Positions 17,434-25,749 of a stretch of 64,000 nt of DNA are shown in pieces (within the stretch, counting starts at the first letter, position 1; every line of letters starts with the position of its first letter). The stretch lies in contig NZ_JNZA01000019.1 in NCBI RefSeq assembly GCF_000717345.1, positions 73,718 through 137,717 of the forward strand, in the 5' to 3' direction. The DNA comes from Streptomyces lydicus. GTDB lineage: Bacteria > Actinomycetota > Actinomycetes > Streptomycetales > Streptomycetaceae. The notes beneath the pieces were generated by a model. That model had not been told where the DNA came from, did not search any database, and was given only the letters and a program-made list of their open reading frames with translations. Position numbers and translations under genes: made by a program.

Positions 17434-17828
17434 CCCCCTTCCCCCATCAGGGGGCGCATGGATCATCGCCCCCGGGCGCCAACGAGCAGCCACGCGCGTC
17501 CTGGACACGAAAGCCACCCTCAACCAGCCATCATGGCCTGCCGCGTCCGCGACGCCCGATGGATCATCAGCGGCTGGGCCTGCCCTACTGGTTCCGCAGC
17601 TGGGACCTGACCACTCACCGATGGCCCACCCGGAAGTTGTGACCCTCGCCTGCCCACTCGTGCCGATCTACCTCGACCCGCTTACTTCCGCCGCCCCGGC
17701 TATCGGGAGTGGAAGTTCAAGACACACCTACGGTCCTGCCTCGGCCTGGACCCCGGCGACACCCCACAGGCGCCCCCATCGCATCATGACTTCGCAGCCG
17801 GAGACGATGACCAACGGGGAGGGCGCCT
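17434..17828. other. Intergenic, no confident gene
   Basis: No frame with domain support. The end of this stretch carries the promoter and ribosome site of the CoiA-like gene. Confidence 0.4.
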
Positions 17829-19082
17829 GTGCAGTTCACTGCCGAGCATGTGGAGTGGGGCAGGGTGGACATCACCTTGGACGATTTGGGCTGCAGCCGG
17901 TCCTGGGAGGAGATCCACCGGGTGCGGGGCGTGGAGCTGAGGTGTCCTGAGTGCGGGGGGCAGGTCTTCGCCAGACTCTCCAAGTTGGGCACCCGCCACC
18001 TCTACCACCGCACACGCCCCCCGTCGTGCTCGCTGGCGAACGAGTCACTGGAGCACCACTTGCTCAAGCTGGAGCTGGTGACCTGCGCGCGGGCCGCAGG
18101 CTACCGGGCAGAGCTCGAAGTCGCTGCGCCCACCGGGGAGTGGAGGGCGGACGTGATGGTCTTCAGCCCGGACGGCGACCGGCTGATGGCTCTGGAGGCG
18201 CAGCTGTCGCCCATCACGGCGGAGGAGATCGCCGTGCGGACCGGTCTGTACGAGCGGGACGGGGTGCGGGTGTGCTGGTTCGGCTTCCAGCCGCGCCCGT
18301 GGGTGGGTACCGTGCCGACGCTTCTGGTCCGGTCCCCGGCCGACCGAGGGCAGGAGTGGTCGGTGAGTGCCGGCCTGGCTCGCTTACCCAGCGAAAACGC
18401 GGACTGGTCTCCGGTCGGTGCGACGTTGGCCGACGCGGTGTCGTGGATGCTGACGGGCCGAATAGTGCCGCACACCCCCCGCTCCAGAAGCCGGCGGGTC
18501 ACCAGGCCGAACAGTTGGTACCAGTGGGCAGAGGGCTGGACCAGGTTCATGGACGACTCGTGGCGCATGTGGTGGACGGCCCCCTCGTATGTGGCAGCGG
18601 ACGGCAAGCGTGCGGAGGAGGAAGAGGAAGCCAGACGTCAGGCCAGGGACCAGGCGCGGCAACGGGAAGTGAAGGAGCGGGAGAAGGCCAGGAAGAAGAA
18701 GGCCAAGGCCCGTGCGTACGACCTGTTCTGGGACCGTACGGGCCTGGACCAGCAGCAGTGGAGGTACTTCCGGGCCCTGGCGGAGCTGTACTTCAGCCGG
18801 AGTCTGGTCTTCGGCGCTCCGGATTCTCGCTACGGCGACGGCAGACCGGTGTACGAGCGCAGCGGACCCGAAGGTGAGCAGTGGACGCTCGTCGGTGTGG
18901 CCTGCCCCGATCCGCGCCAACTGCGGGACTGGGCGGAGGAGCTGGCCTTGCTGGTCCACTGCCACGAGTATCTCGAAGTACTCGCAAACCGGGCGTGGGC
19001 ACCCTTCCAGATATACGTCTTGGACCCGGATATCGGCGCGATGTACCAGGAACGCGTACTGCCGTCCCCCCTCGACCTGTAG
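17829..19082 (+). CDS. CoiA-like competence/nuclease family protein
   Basis: 417 residues from GTG 17829. An N-terminal CxxC pair (RCPECGGQ) resembles the small zinc-binding region of CoiA. Next comes SLEHHLLKLELVTCARAAGY and a restriction-endonuclease-like core with EWRADVMVFS...LMALEAQLSP, in which D and E-x-Q fit a PD-(D/E)xK site. Residues about 255-295 are a charged coiled coil rich in EEEEARRQ- and KEREKARKKK-type sequence. The C-terminal third has no known domain. CoiA acts with RecA during competence in Firmicutes; in actinomycetes these proteins stand alone and their role is unknown. DNA processing or defence are the reasonable guesses. Confidence 0.72.
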   Translation: MQFTAEHVEWGRVDITLDDLGCSRSWEEIHRVRGVELRCPECGGQVFARLSKLGTRHLYHRTRPPSCSLANESLEHHLLKLELVTCARAAGYRAELEVAAPTGEWRADVMVFSPDGDRLMALEAQLSPITAEEIAVRTGLYERDGVRVCWFGFQPRPWVGTVPTLLVRSPADRGQEWSVSAGLARLPSENADWSPVGATLADAVSWMLTGRIVPHTPRSRSRRVTRPNSWYQWAEGWTRFMDDSWRMWWTAPSYVAADGKRAEEEEEARRQARDQARQREVKEREKARKKKAKARAYDLFWDRTGLDQQQWRYFRALAELYFSRSLVFGAPDSRYGDGRPVYERSGPEGEQWTLVGVACPDPRQLRDWAEELALLVHCHEYLEVLANRAWAPFQIYVLDPDIGAMYQERVLPSPLDL

Positions 19083-19380
19083 TAGCTGGTCGGGAGAGAT
19101 CCGGACGGCTCGAAAAGCATCCCGTGGCGGGTTCTGCTCGTCGTCGACCCGACCTCGGAGTGGCCGGTGATACGGACCGTTGGCTTCGTTGTCGGCCGGC
19201 GGAGTACGGGGCCGGCTCCCAGGCGGTCAGGACTCACCTCCGCTCCCGCGGAGAGCACTCAGTGCCTGTTCCTGAACCGGCCGTGAAATCGCTGCGGTGG
19301 TGCCGCTCCGGTGAACGGTGCGGCAGAGCAGTCGTGCCGCGGTTCGCTCGTGATGATCGGTGGCCGTGCGCGGGGCATTG
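19083..19380. other. Intergenic, no confident gene
   Basis: A plus frame beginning WRVLLVVDPTSEWPVIRT looks protein-like but lacks a start and a recognised family. Probably the remains of an older gene. Confidence 0.35.
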
Positions 19381-19717
19381 TCAGCTTTCAGGCTGTGCCT
19401 GTGCCGGTGGGACAGTCGCCGAAAGGGCGCGCAGATCGTCGAAGGCTTGGAGGAGATGCGCGTCCAAGCTCTGTGAAGGGTCGTCGATCCAGGCTCGGGC
19501 CGCTTGGTGGAAGGTGGCCCAGCCGGTTTGAGCAGCCAGGCCGGCCAGCCGGTCGGGGACTCCGCGCTGCCGCAGCGCCTCTGCCAGGGCATCGGTGAGC
19601 GACGCGGCCTTGGCCAAGTCGCGCTCACGGAGCGCTGGTGTCACCGCGATGATTGCCAGTCGTGGTTCGGCGAACGGGCGGTTGGCCTCGAGGATCCGTC
19701 CGGCTTTGGAGCGTTTC
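19381..19717 (-). pseudogene. TetR-family regulator, C-terminal half only
   Basis: The minus strand encodes the ligand-binding half of a TetR protein: ILEANRPFAEPRLAIIAVTP, then LRERGVPDRL-like LRQRGVPDRLAGLAAQTGW and AFDDLRALSATVPPAQ before a stop at 19381. The N-terminal helix-turn-helix is absent because the reading frame runs straight into the start of the epimerase gene. TetR genes of this type sit divergent to NAD-epimerase genes, so about 250 bases covering the HTH and the promoter have been lost. Confidence 0.7.
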
Positions 19718-20629
19718 ATGCGTGTCTTTGTTACCGGTGGTTCCGGGCAGACCGGTCCGGCAGTCGTCACTGAGCTCGTCGCGGCCGGCCACTCGGTCAC
19801 CGGTCTGGCGCGCTCGGATGCCGCTGCTGCCCGGCTGGAGTCGCTGGGGGCCACGCCACACCGCGGCTCCCTGGAGGACCTCGACAGTCTGCACAGCGGC
19901 GCCACAGCCGCCGACGGCGTCCTGCACATGGCCTACGGCGGCGACTTCTCCGATCTCGACGACATGATGAGGCGGGACCGGACCGCGATCGAGACGCTCG
20001 GCCAGCCGTTGGCACACTCGGGCAGGCCGCTCGTCATCACCTCCGGCACCCTGGTCATGCCTGCCGGCCGGGAGACCACCGAGAAGGACGAGCCCGACAT
20101 GGCCGGGATTGCCGCCTTCCGCATCGCGGGTGAGCGAGCCTGTCTGGACTTCGCCGCCCGGGATGTGCGCGCGAGCGTGGTCCGCCTCGCTCCCACCGTC
20201 CACGGCCCCGAAGACCACGGTTTCATCCCCATGCTCATCGCCACCGCCCGAAAGACCGGCGTGTCGGCCTACGTCGGTGACGGCACCAACCGATGGCCTG
20301 CCGTACATCGGCTCGACGCGGCGGTCCTGTTCCGCCTCGCATTGGAGAAGGCACCCGCAGGCAGCGTGCTGCACGGAGTAGCCGAAAGCGGCGTCACCCT
20401 GAAGAGCATCGCAGAGACGATCGCCCGGGGCCTGGATCTACCCACGGTCTCACTGACCCCCGCCGAGGCTGCCACGCATTTCGTGAGCCCGTTCATGGCC
20501 ACGGCCTATGGCTTCGACGGGCCCGTCTCCAGTGCTCACACTCAGGAACTGCTCGGCTGGTCACCCACCCACCCGACCCTGCTCGACGACCTGGAGCACG
20601 GCGATTACCTGACCCGGCCGGCGTCCTGA
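19718..20629 (+). CDS. NAD-dependent epimerase/dehydratase family protein (extended SDR)
   Basis: 303 residues from ATG 19718; the GGAG ribosome site lies inside the end of the truncated TetR gene. The Rossmann motif FVTGGSGQTGPAVV is of the TGGxGxxG type, followed by ARSDAAAARLESLGA and GSLEDLDSL. The usual YxxxK is not obvious; the region reads FRIAGERACLDFA, so an atypical SDR is likely. VVRLAPTVHGPEDHGFIPML and LLGWSPTHPTLLDDL are typical of the subfamily that includes putative NADP-binding oxidoreductases. Function is not assignable beyond a small-molecule oxidoreductase or epimerase. Promoter control may be lost with the regulator. Confidence 0.78.
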   Translation: MRVFVTGGSGQTGPAVVTELVAAGHSVTGLARSDAAAARLESLGATPHRGSLEDLDSLHSGATAADGVLHMAYGGDFSDLDDMMRRDRTAIETLGQPLAHSGRPLVITSGTLVMPAGRETTEKDEPDMAGIAAFRIAGERACLDFAARDVRASVVRLAPTVHGPEDHGFIPMLIATARKTGVSAYVGDGTNRWPAVHRLDAAVLFRLALEKAPAGSVLHGVAESGVTLKSIAETIARGLDLPTVSLTPAEAATHFVSPFMATAYGFDGPVSSAHTQELLGWSPTHPTLLDDLEHGDYLTRPAS

Positions 20630-20790
20630 CCTCCTCACACCGATCCGGAACTCCCCGGCCCGGCTGACGAGTGGTGCCGGCGGCTCACCTCCACTTTCTG
20701 GGCGTCACTTGCGGCCCAGCGGGGTTGTCCGTGCCAGCACCCAGCTGCCTCGCACGAGCCCGATTTTGGTCTGACCCGGCCTTGGTGGGG

Positions 20791-21438
20791 TCAGCGGGCG
20801 AGGGAGACGGCGAAGGGCTGGAAGCCGTGTCGGCGCAGGACGTGGGGCACCACGAGGATCATGGCCTCGGTGGCGCGGGCCGTGGTGATGTCGCCGAGGT
20901 CCTCGATCCATGCGGGCTGCCAGCCCAGGTCACCGAGCAGGCCAGTGACGGTCTTCTTCGCGTGTTCGTCGTTGCCCGAGACATAGACGGTCGGTGGGGC
21001 GACCAGGGTGTCAGGGGCAGTCATGACCATGAACAACATGGTGTTGAGGGTCTTGACCACATGGGTGTCGGGGAGGGCGGCCTGGAGTTGCTCGGCGAGG
21101 CTGCTGCCGGGATAGCACAGGTCGCCGGGCAGGCCGTCACCGGCGTCGCGGGTGGCGTTGGAGACGTCGACGAGGATCTTGCCAGCGAGTTCGGTTCGCA
21201 GGCCGGCCAGACGGTCCAGGGCGCTGTCGCCGGGCGTCGCGTTGATCACGATGTCCGCGGTGCGGGCGGTGGTGCGCTGGTCGGCGAAGGAGACGCGGGG
21301 GCTTGTGCCTTCGGCGGCCGTTGCGGTCTCTTCCATCGGGCTCCGGCGGCCGAGGATGACGTGGTATCCGGTGGCGGCGAACTTGCCGGCGAGGTTGGCG
21401 CCGACGCGGCCGGCACCCAGTATGCCGATGCTGGTCAT
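20791..21438 (-). CDS. NADPH-dependent F420 reductase-like / dinucleotide-binding protein
   Basis: 215 residues from ATG 21438 (MTSIGILGAGRVGANLAGKF). It carries the N-terminal GxGxxG Rossmann site, then YHVILGRRSP for NADP-phosphate recognition, ADIVINATPGDSALDRLAGL, and ILVDVSNATRDAGDGLPGDL. This is the small F420:NADP+ oxidoreductase/ketopantoate-reductase-like fold. No separate F420 signature can be confirmed by eye. It lies 58 bases downstream of the inositol-monophosphatase-like gene in the same direction, so it is probably the second gene of that operon. Confidence 0.78.
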   Translation of the reverse strand: MTSIGILGAGRVGANLAGKFAATGYHVILGRRSPMEETATAAEGTSPRVSFADQRTTARTADIVINATPGDSALDRLAGLRTELAGKILVDVSNATRDAGDGLPGDLCYPGSSLAEQLQAALPDTHVVKTLNTMLFMVMTAPDTLVAPPTVYVSGNDEHAKKTVTGLLGDLGWQPAWIEDLGDITTARATEAMILVVPHVLRRHGFQPFAVSLAR

Positions 21439-21496
21439 GAGGTTATGGTCCTTGCTGTGTCGGGTGGGACGGGCGGGAGCGCTGGCCGCTTCGTGG

Positions 21497-22309
21497 TCAG
21501 GCGATCGGCGACAGAACCTTGAGGGCGGCGGCGTGGATGCCGGGAGCGGCGGCCAGGAAATCGCGGCTGCCCGTGCTCCAGGGTTCGCCCGCCAGGTCGG
21601 TGACGGTGCCTCCGGCCTCGGAGACCAGCAGGGCGCCGGCGACCAGGCCAGAGCGGACGTCGGAGAACTGCCAGAACGCGTCCATGCGTCCGGCGGCGAC
21701 GTGGATGAGCTGCATCGTGGCAGGAACGGACACGCGCACGACCAGGCCGTTGATGAGCATGGCAGTGACGGAGTCACCGATCCGCCGGAAGGTGCGCTCG
21801 TCCTCGCCGGGTTTGGCCTGGCCGGTGCCGACGAGCGCGGCACCCAGGTCGGCCTTGGCGGACACCTTCAGGGGTCGGTCGTTGAGGCGGGCACCGCCGC
21901 CGGCGACGGCGGTGTAGGTGTCACCGGTCAGCGGCAGGTGGACGACGGTGAGTACCGGCTGGTTGTCGCGGACCAAAGTGGCGGTGACGGCCCAGTCCTC
22001 CATGGCGTGGACGTGGTTGATGTTGCCCTCGGCGGGGTCGACGACCCACCACTCCCCCGGCGGGAGAGCGCCGCCGGCCAGCTCGTCCTCGGCCCACTGC
22101 GATCCTCGCCGGGCCCGCAACAGCGGTTCCCGCAGCACGTCCAGCACCGCGCCGTCGTTGGCGTGGATCTCGTCGACGACCTCGTCCAGACTCACGCCTC
22201 GGGCGTGCGAGGTGTAGCGGTCGCGCAGCGTGAGGCCGGCGGTCTTCACCGCGGCGGTCACGTCGGACATGAGCGTCGTGTCGACGTCGGAAGGCATGGC
22301 TGTGCTCAT
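21497..22309 (-). CDS. Inositol monophosphatase-family phosphatase with altered metal motif
   Basis: 270 residues from ATG 22309 (GGAAG five bases upstream). The IMPase pattern is present: DEVVDEIHANDGAVL, AEDE region, WWVVDPAEGNINHVHAMEDW and a C-terminal FSDVRSGLVAGALLVSEAGG. The signature normally reads DPxDGTxN; here the second Asp is Glu and Thr is Asn (DPAEGNIN), which may shift metal binding. The C-terminal W-D normally seen before ...AAGALLVxEAGG is also replaced by DVRSGLVAG. The enzyme should dephosphorylate a sugar or inositol phosphate. It diverges from a LysR gene and heads a two-gene operon. Confidence 0.75.
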   Translation of the reverse strand: MSTAMPSDVDTTLMSDVTAAVKTAGLTLRDRYTSHARGVSLDEVVDEIHANDGAVLDVLREPLLRARRGSQWAEDELAGGALPPGEWWVVDPAEGNINHVHAMEDWAVTATLVRDNQPVLTVVHLPLTGDTYTAVAGGGARLNDRPLKVSAKADLGAALVGTGQAKPGEDERTFRRIGDSVTAMLINGLVVRVSVPATMQLIHVAAGRMDAFWQFSDVRSGLVAGALLVSEAGGTVTDLAGEPWSTGSRDFLAAAPGIHAAALKVLSPIA

Positions 22310-22426
22310 GGCGGGCTTCCCTGGGTTCGGTCGATGCGAGGCGGCTGGTCCCGCACCCGCACTTCGAAGGTAGGTGCCCTGACAACTAACAACAAGTGCA
22401 TGCTTTTCACTCGTAGAGTTACTCTC

Positions 22427-23371
22427 ATGCAACTGGATCTGAACCTGCTCACAGCCCTGGACGCGCTGCTGGAAGAGGGCAGTGTCGCCGGTGCTGCAGC
22501 CCGCCTCCACGTCACCGCACCGGCGATGAGCCGCTCCCTGGGCCGCATCCGCAAGGCCACCGGTGACCAGATCCTGGTCCGCACCGGCCGCAGCATGGTC
22601 CCCACCACCCGCGCGCTGGCCATGCGCGCACAGGTCCACGCCCTCGTGCAGCAGGCCCACCGACTCATGTCCGCGCAGCAGGAACTCGACCTAGCCGCTC
22701 TGGAGCGGGTGTTCACCGTGCGCTGGCACGACGCCCTGACCGCCGCTTGCGGCACCGCCCTGATCGCCGCCGTCCACCGTCAGGCCCCCGGCGTCCAGCT
22801 GCGCCTGTCCGCCGAACCCGGCACGGACACCCCCGAGCTGCGCCGGGGTGAGGTCGACCTCGAATCAAGCTCCAGCCGGCCGACGCTCCCCGACATCCGC
22901 CACCGCCTCGTCGGCAGGGACCGGCTGGTCGTCGCGGTCCGCCCAGGCCACCCGCTCACCGAAGGCCCGCTGAGCCTCGAACGCTACGCGGCCGCCGAAC
23001 ACCTCACCGTCTCGCGGCGCGGACGCCTGCGCGACCAGATCGATGACGCCCTGACCACGCGCGGCAACGAACGCCGTGTCGTCGCCGCCGGGCCCACCGC
23101 CGCCTTCGCTCTGCAACTCGCGCTCGGCACCGACCTGGTCGTCACCCTTCCGGACGCGGTCACCCGCGCGGCCCGGGACCAGCTCGGTCTGGTCACGCTG
23201 CCGCTGCCACTCCCGTTGCCCGACGTCCCCCTGTACCTGCTGTGGCACCAGCGCTACGACGACGACCGCGCCCACAACTGGCTGCGCGAGATGGCCGCCG
23301 AAACTGTCCAGGCACTGTTCGCGCCACCGAGCGCCTCTCAACAGTCCCTCATCATCCGGACCGGGCAGTGA
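22427..23371 (+). CDS. LysR-family transcriptional regulator
   Basis: 314 residues from ATG 22427. An N-terminal HTH reads LNLLTALDALLEEGSVAGAA, then RLHVTAPAMSRSLGRIRKATGD. The effector-binding part has LVVAVRPGHPLTEGPLSLER and LALGTDLVVTLPDAVTRAA. The 117-base gap to the divergent IMPase gene is AT-rich (AACTAACAACAAGTGCAT) and must hold the promoters and LysR box; a T-N11-A site is plausible but not unique. Likely an activator or repressor of the IMPase/F420-reductase-like operon. Confidence 0.85.
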   Translation: MQLDLNLLTALDALLEEGSVAGAAARLHVTAPAMSRSLGRIRKATGDQILVRTGRSMVPTTRALAMRAQVHALVQQAHRLMSAQQELDLAALERVFTVRWHDALTAACGTALIAAVHRQAPGVQLRLSAEPGTDTPELRRGEVDLESSSSRPTLPDIRHRLVGRDRLVVAVRPGHPLTEGPLSLERYAAAEHLTVSRRGRLRDQIDDALTTRGNERRVVAAGPTAAFALQLALGTDLVVTLPDAVTRAARDQLGLVTLPLPLPLPDVPLYLLWHQRYDDDRAHNWLREMAAETVQALFAPPSASQQSLIIRTGQ

Positions 23372-23584
23372 CGGGCACGCCCAGGAAGGAGCTCCTGGCG
23401 ACTGACTCCCGTTCTCGCGAACATCACCTATTCGTGCGAGCGTGCGACTCCCAGTCCCACGTCGAAACGAAGTCGCAAGTCGCGTACAAAGCCACGGCCG
23501 CGCAGGACACCGACGCGTGTTCTGCCCTCAACGCCCTGCAGCCCGCTGTCTGACGGGGCCAAGAGGGGCGGTCGATCAGGATCG

Positions 23585-23899
23585 GCGGGCGCAGCCACGT
23601 CCCGTGCTTATCGCACGGGATTCTGGGCGGACAAGTCCTTCGTCACCAATGTCTTCTCGTCCGTGACAGCTGCGGCGTTCGGCGTCCCGCTGGCCCTGGT
23701 GGTCCTCAACCGGGTCGCAGTGGTGCAGGCCGAGGCGGTGGAAGTGCGCGCCGGGCTGCGTCTGGCCATGCGGGTGGTCGGTGATTTTGCCGCGTCCGTG
23801 CCCCGGCTGGTCCCCGGGCCCGCAGCTCGTCTCGATGATGCGGCGGCCGGGCTGCTCGCTTTGGAGCGGGTGGCTCAGGCGGCCCTCAAGGACAGCTGA
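23585..23899 (+). pseudogene. Membrane-protein fragment without start
   Basis: The frame reads FVTNVFSSVTAAAFGVPLAL as a membrane helix, then a helical stretch RAGLRLAMRVVGDFAASVP, ending LERVAQAALKDS. There is no upstream ATG/GTG with a ribosome site; GTG 23663 is possible but would cut into the helix. It does not match a family I know. Confidence 0.4.
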
Positions 23900-24320
23900 A
23901 CTTGCGCTGAGCCTCAAGGACCCGGCAGTCAACGAGAGCGCACAGCACATACTCGACGCCCAGAAGAACCCGGAGCGAACCTTCCCGTCCTGGCCTGGCC
24001 TGGCCTGGCCTGGGAAGAGCGTGCCCGGAGCGAAGGAACCGCTGCACCGACTCGTCGATACCAAAAAGCAGGAAGCGAACCGGGACAAATCAATCGTTGA
24101 GTGCAACAAGGTGTGGGGGAACTATTCCGGAACTCCCCTGCAGTGCGACGAGTATCCCTCCGCTTCGACCCGCGAGGGATCTAATAAGGGCGACAACCGC
24201 TACTCCGTCCGGCTGATCGACGGCACCGACAACGAAACCGGCGGCCGTCGACTCAACTCCGTTTACACCGCAAACAGGATCCTCGACGGGGATCCCTTCT
24301 TCGTGAAAATCACGAGCTGA
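23889..24320 (+). CDS. NucA/NucB-type deoxyribonuclease module, orphan C-terminal toxin domain
   Basis: The last 100 residues carry the NucA/NucB signature: ANRDKSIVECNKVWGNYSG, then LQCDEYPSASTREGS, RYSVRLIDGTDNETGGRRL and NRILDGDPFFVKI. The CDEYPxASTxEG motif holds the catalytic and metal-binding residues. Secreted DNases and polymorphic toxins carry this domain at the C-terminus after a long trafficking region, but here there is no signal peptide or start. The reading begins in the middle at SLKDPAVNESAQHILDAQKN, with the first GTG at 24021. A five-copy CCTGG repeat lies in the linker. A gene of unknown function follows after 15 bases, as immunity genes do. I read it as a displaced toxin tip. 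Confidence 0.68.
   Translation, partial: RTAELALSLKDPAVNESAQHILDAQKNPERTFPSWPGLAWPGKSVPGAKEPLHRLVDTKKQEANRDKSIVECNKVWGNYSGTPLQCDEYPSASTREGSNKGDNRYSVRLIDGTDNETGGRRLNSVYTANRILDGDPFFVKITS
23989..24013. repeat. CCTGG x5 pentamer tandem repeat
   Basis: Five perfect CCTGG units in the linker of the nuclease module. Because the unit is five bases, gain or loss of one copy shifts the reading frame, so this could be a phase-variation switch or the cause of frame loss. Confidence 0.75.
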
Positions 24321-24335
24321 CCCAAGGAAGACACT

Positions 24336-24854
24336 GTGGCGCTGCTCGCCGAGCACACCGTTAACGCCCGACCTGCGCACGGTCTGGTGGAGGTCTATGA
24401 CGCCGACGCCTATCTCGACGACAGCGCCGCGGCCGAGGCATCACGAGAGCAGGTGGTAGCCGGCAACGGCTACCACCTGTACCTGCACAGCCTGCAACCC
24501 GACATCGCGGTTGACGTCACCATTCGCATCTGGGATCAGGCACAAGCACCACCCAAGCACTCCGAGGGTTCCATCCCCGTATTCATCGAGTCCGCCACCG
24601 CCTGCCTGGTCATCAACCAACTCACCATCGGTCCCGCAGGAACCATGGATCTTCCCCGGCCCGGGGTCTACGAGGGCCACGCCTGGTGGACTGGCCGAAA
24701 CTCCACACGCGACTACTACGACCGCACTCTGGCCGAACACACCGAGCCCGAAAGCCTCAAGCGTGCCTGGCAGAACAATCCCACCCCAGAGCGCTACTAC
24801 CTCGACCTCCACCTCACAGGCGACGTCTGCCCGGACGACGAAGACAGTGTCTGA
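24336..24854 (+). CDS. Unknown protein directly after the nuclease module, candidate immunity factor
   Basis: 172 residues from GTG 24336, 15 bases after the nuclease stop. Acidic, soluble, no signal peptide or membrane segment. Segments include VEVYDADAYLDDSAAAEASR, LYLHSLQPDIAVDVTIRIWD and YEGHAWWTGRNSTRDYYD, suggesting an all-beta fold. I recognise no domain. Immunity proteins of polymorphic toxins are usually small, acidic and encoded immediately downstream, so that role is a reasonable inference from position only. Confidence 0.5.
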   Translation: MALLAEHTVNARPAHGLVEVYDADAYLDDSAAAEASREQVVAGNGYHLYLHSLQPDIAVDVTIRIWDQAQAPPKHSEGSIPVFIESATACLVINQLTIGPAGTMDLPRPGVYEGHAWWTGRNSTRDYYDRTLAEHTEPESLKRAWQNNPTPERYYLDLHLTGDVCPDDEDSV

Positions 24855-25116
24855 ACCGGATTGTGCGCACGAGCTTCGGTCGCGACCCGTCTCGCCCGAG
24901 TGGGCGCCCCAGCAGTACGCCAGTATTCGCCAGCACTTGGAGGGCAGCGCCCCCGCTGCCGCGGCCGAGAAGTAAGGGCGCGAAGCCGCAGATCGTGGCC
25001 TACGGCTGAGGTGTCTTGCGCGCTGACCGACCGGCCCGCGCCCGCGGCACCTCAGTGGCTTAGAGGTGATCTCGTTTGGTGTCGAAGTGGCAGGAGATAA
25101 GTTCGGTCTGTTCAGT

Positions 25117-25695
25117 TCAGGGACAGGGAATGTCGCTAGCGGGCGTCGTGGGGCGGTTAAGCCGCCAGACCACGTCGATGCCGGTGTCTGAGGGGGCAGC
25201 GGGCGGCGTCACCTGCTCGCGACGGACTTCGGTGAAGCCCAGTCGGGGCGGGATGGCGCCGCTGGAGACGTTGGCCAGGTCGTGCGCGATTTCCAGATAT
25301 GCCACGTTCGGCAGCGTGAATGCCTCGGCCACCATGGCTGCCGTCGCTCTCGTGGCGATGCCCTGGCCGGTGGCGGCAGGGTGCAGCCAGTACCCCGTGT
25401 ACCAGCCCTGGGGTTCGGCCCCGCGGTAGGTGGAACACATGCCGATGAGCGTGCCGTCCCTGGTGATGGCGTAGTTGAAGGCGTCACCCCTGTCCCACTT
25501 CGCGTCGGACTTCGCGAGGAAGTCGCGAGTCTTCTCCTCGCTGTGACGGGCGACCCATGGCATCCACGGGCGCAGGTGGTCCAGGGACTCCTCGATCAAC
25601 GTGAACGCCGGCTCGAAGTCGCTCTGCCCTCGCCAGCGTCGCAGGGCGAAGTCTCCGCACTCAATGATCTGCCTCGGCCGCTTCATGACGGTCAT
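25117..25695 (-). CDS. RimJ/RimL-type GNAT acetyltransferase inside IS boundaries
   Basis: 192 residues from ATG 25695 (alternative 25686). Typical of the RimJ/RimL group: RPRQIIECGDFALRRWRGQS at the start, HLRPWMPWVARHSEEKTRDF, GMCSTYRGAEPQGWYTGYWL and the acetyl-CoA loop LHPAATGQGIATRATAAMVA. These enzymes acetylate alpha-amino groups of proteins or small molecules. It sits within the apparent ends of an IS5-type element, in the same orientation as the transposase, which would make it a passenger gene. A host gene trapped between two IS remnants is the alternative. Confidence 0.82.
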   Translation of the reverse strand: MTVMKRPRQIIECGDFALRRWRGQSDFEPAFTLIEESLDHLRPWMPWVARHSEEKTRDFLAKSDAKWDRGDAFNYAITRDGTLIGMCSTYRGAEPQGWYTGYWLHPAATGQGIATRATAAMVAEAFTLPNVAYLEIAHDLANVSSGAIPPRLGFTEVRREQVTPPAAPSDTGIDVVWRLNRPTTPASDIPCP

Positions 25696-25749
25696 GATCG
25701 TCCCGCGGAACGGATCACTGCAACGGGATATGGAGGGCCGGTGGGCTGT

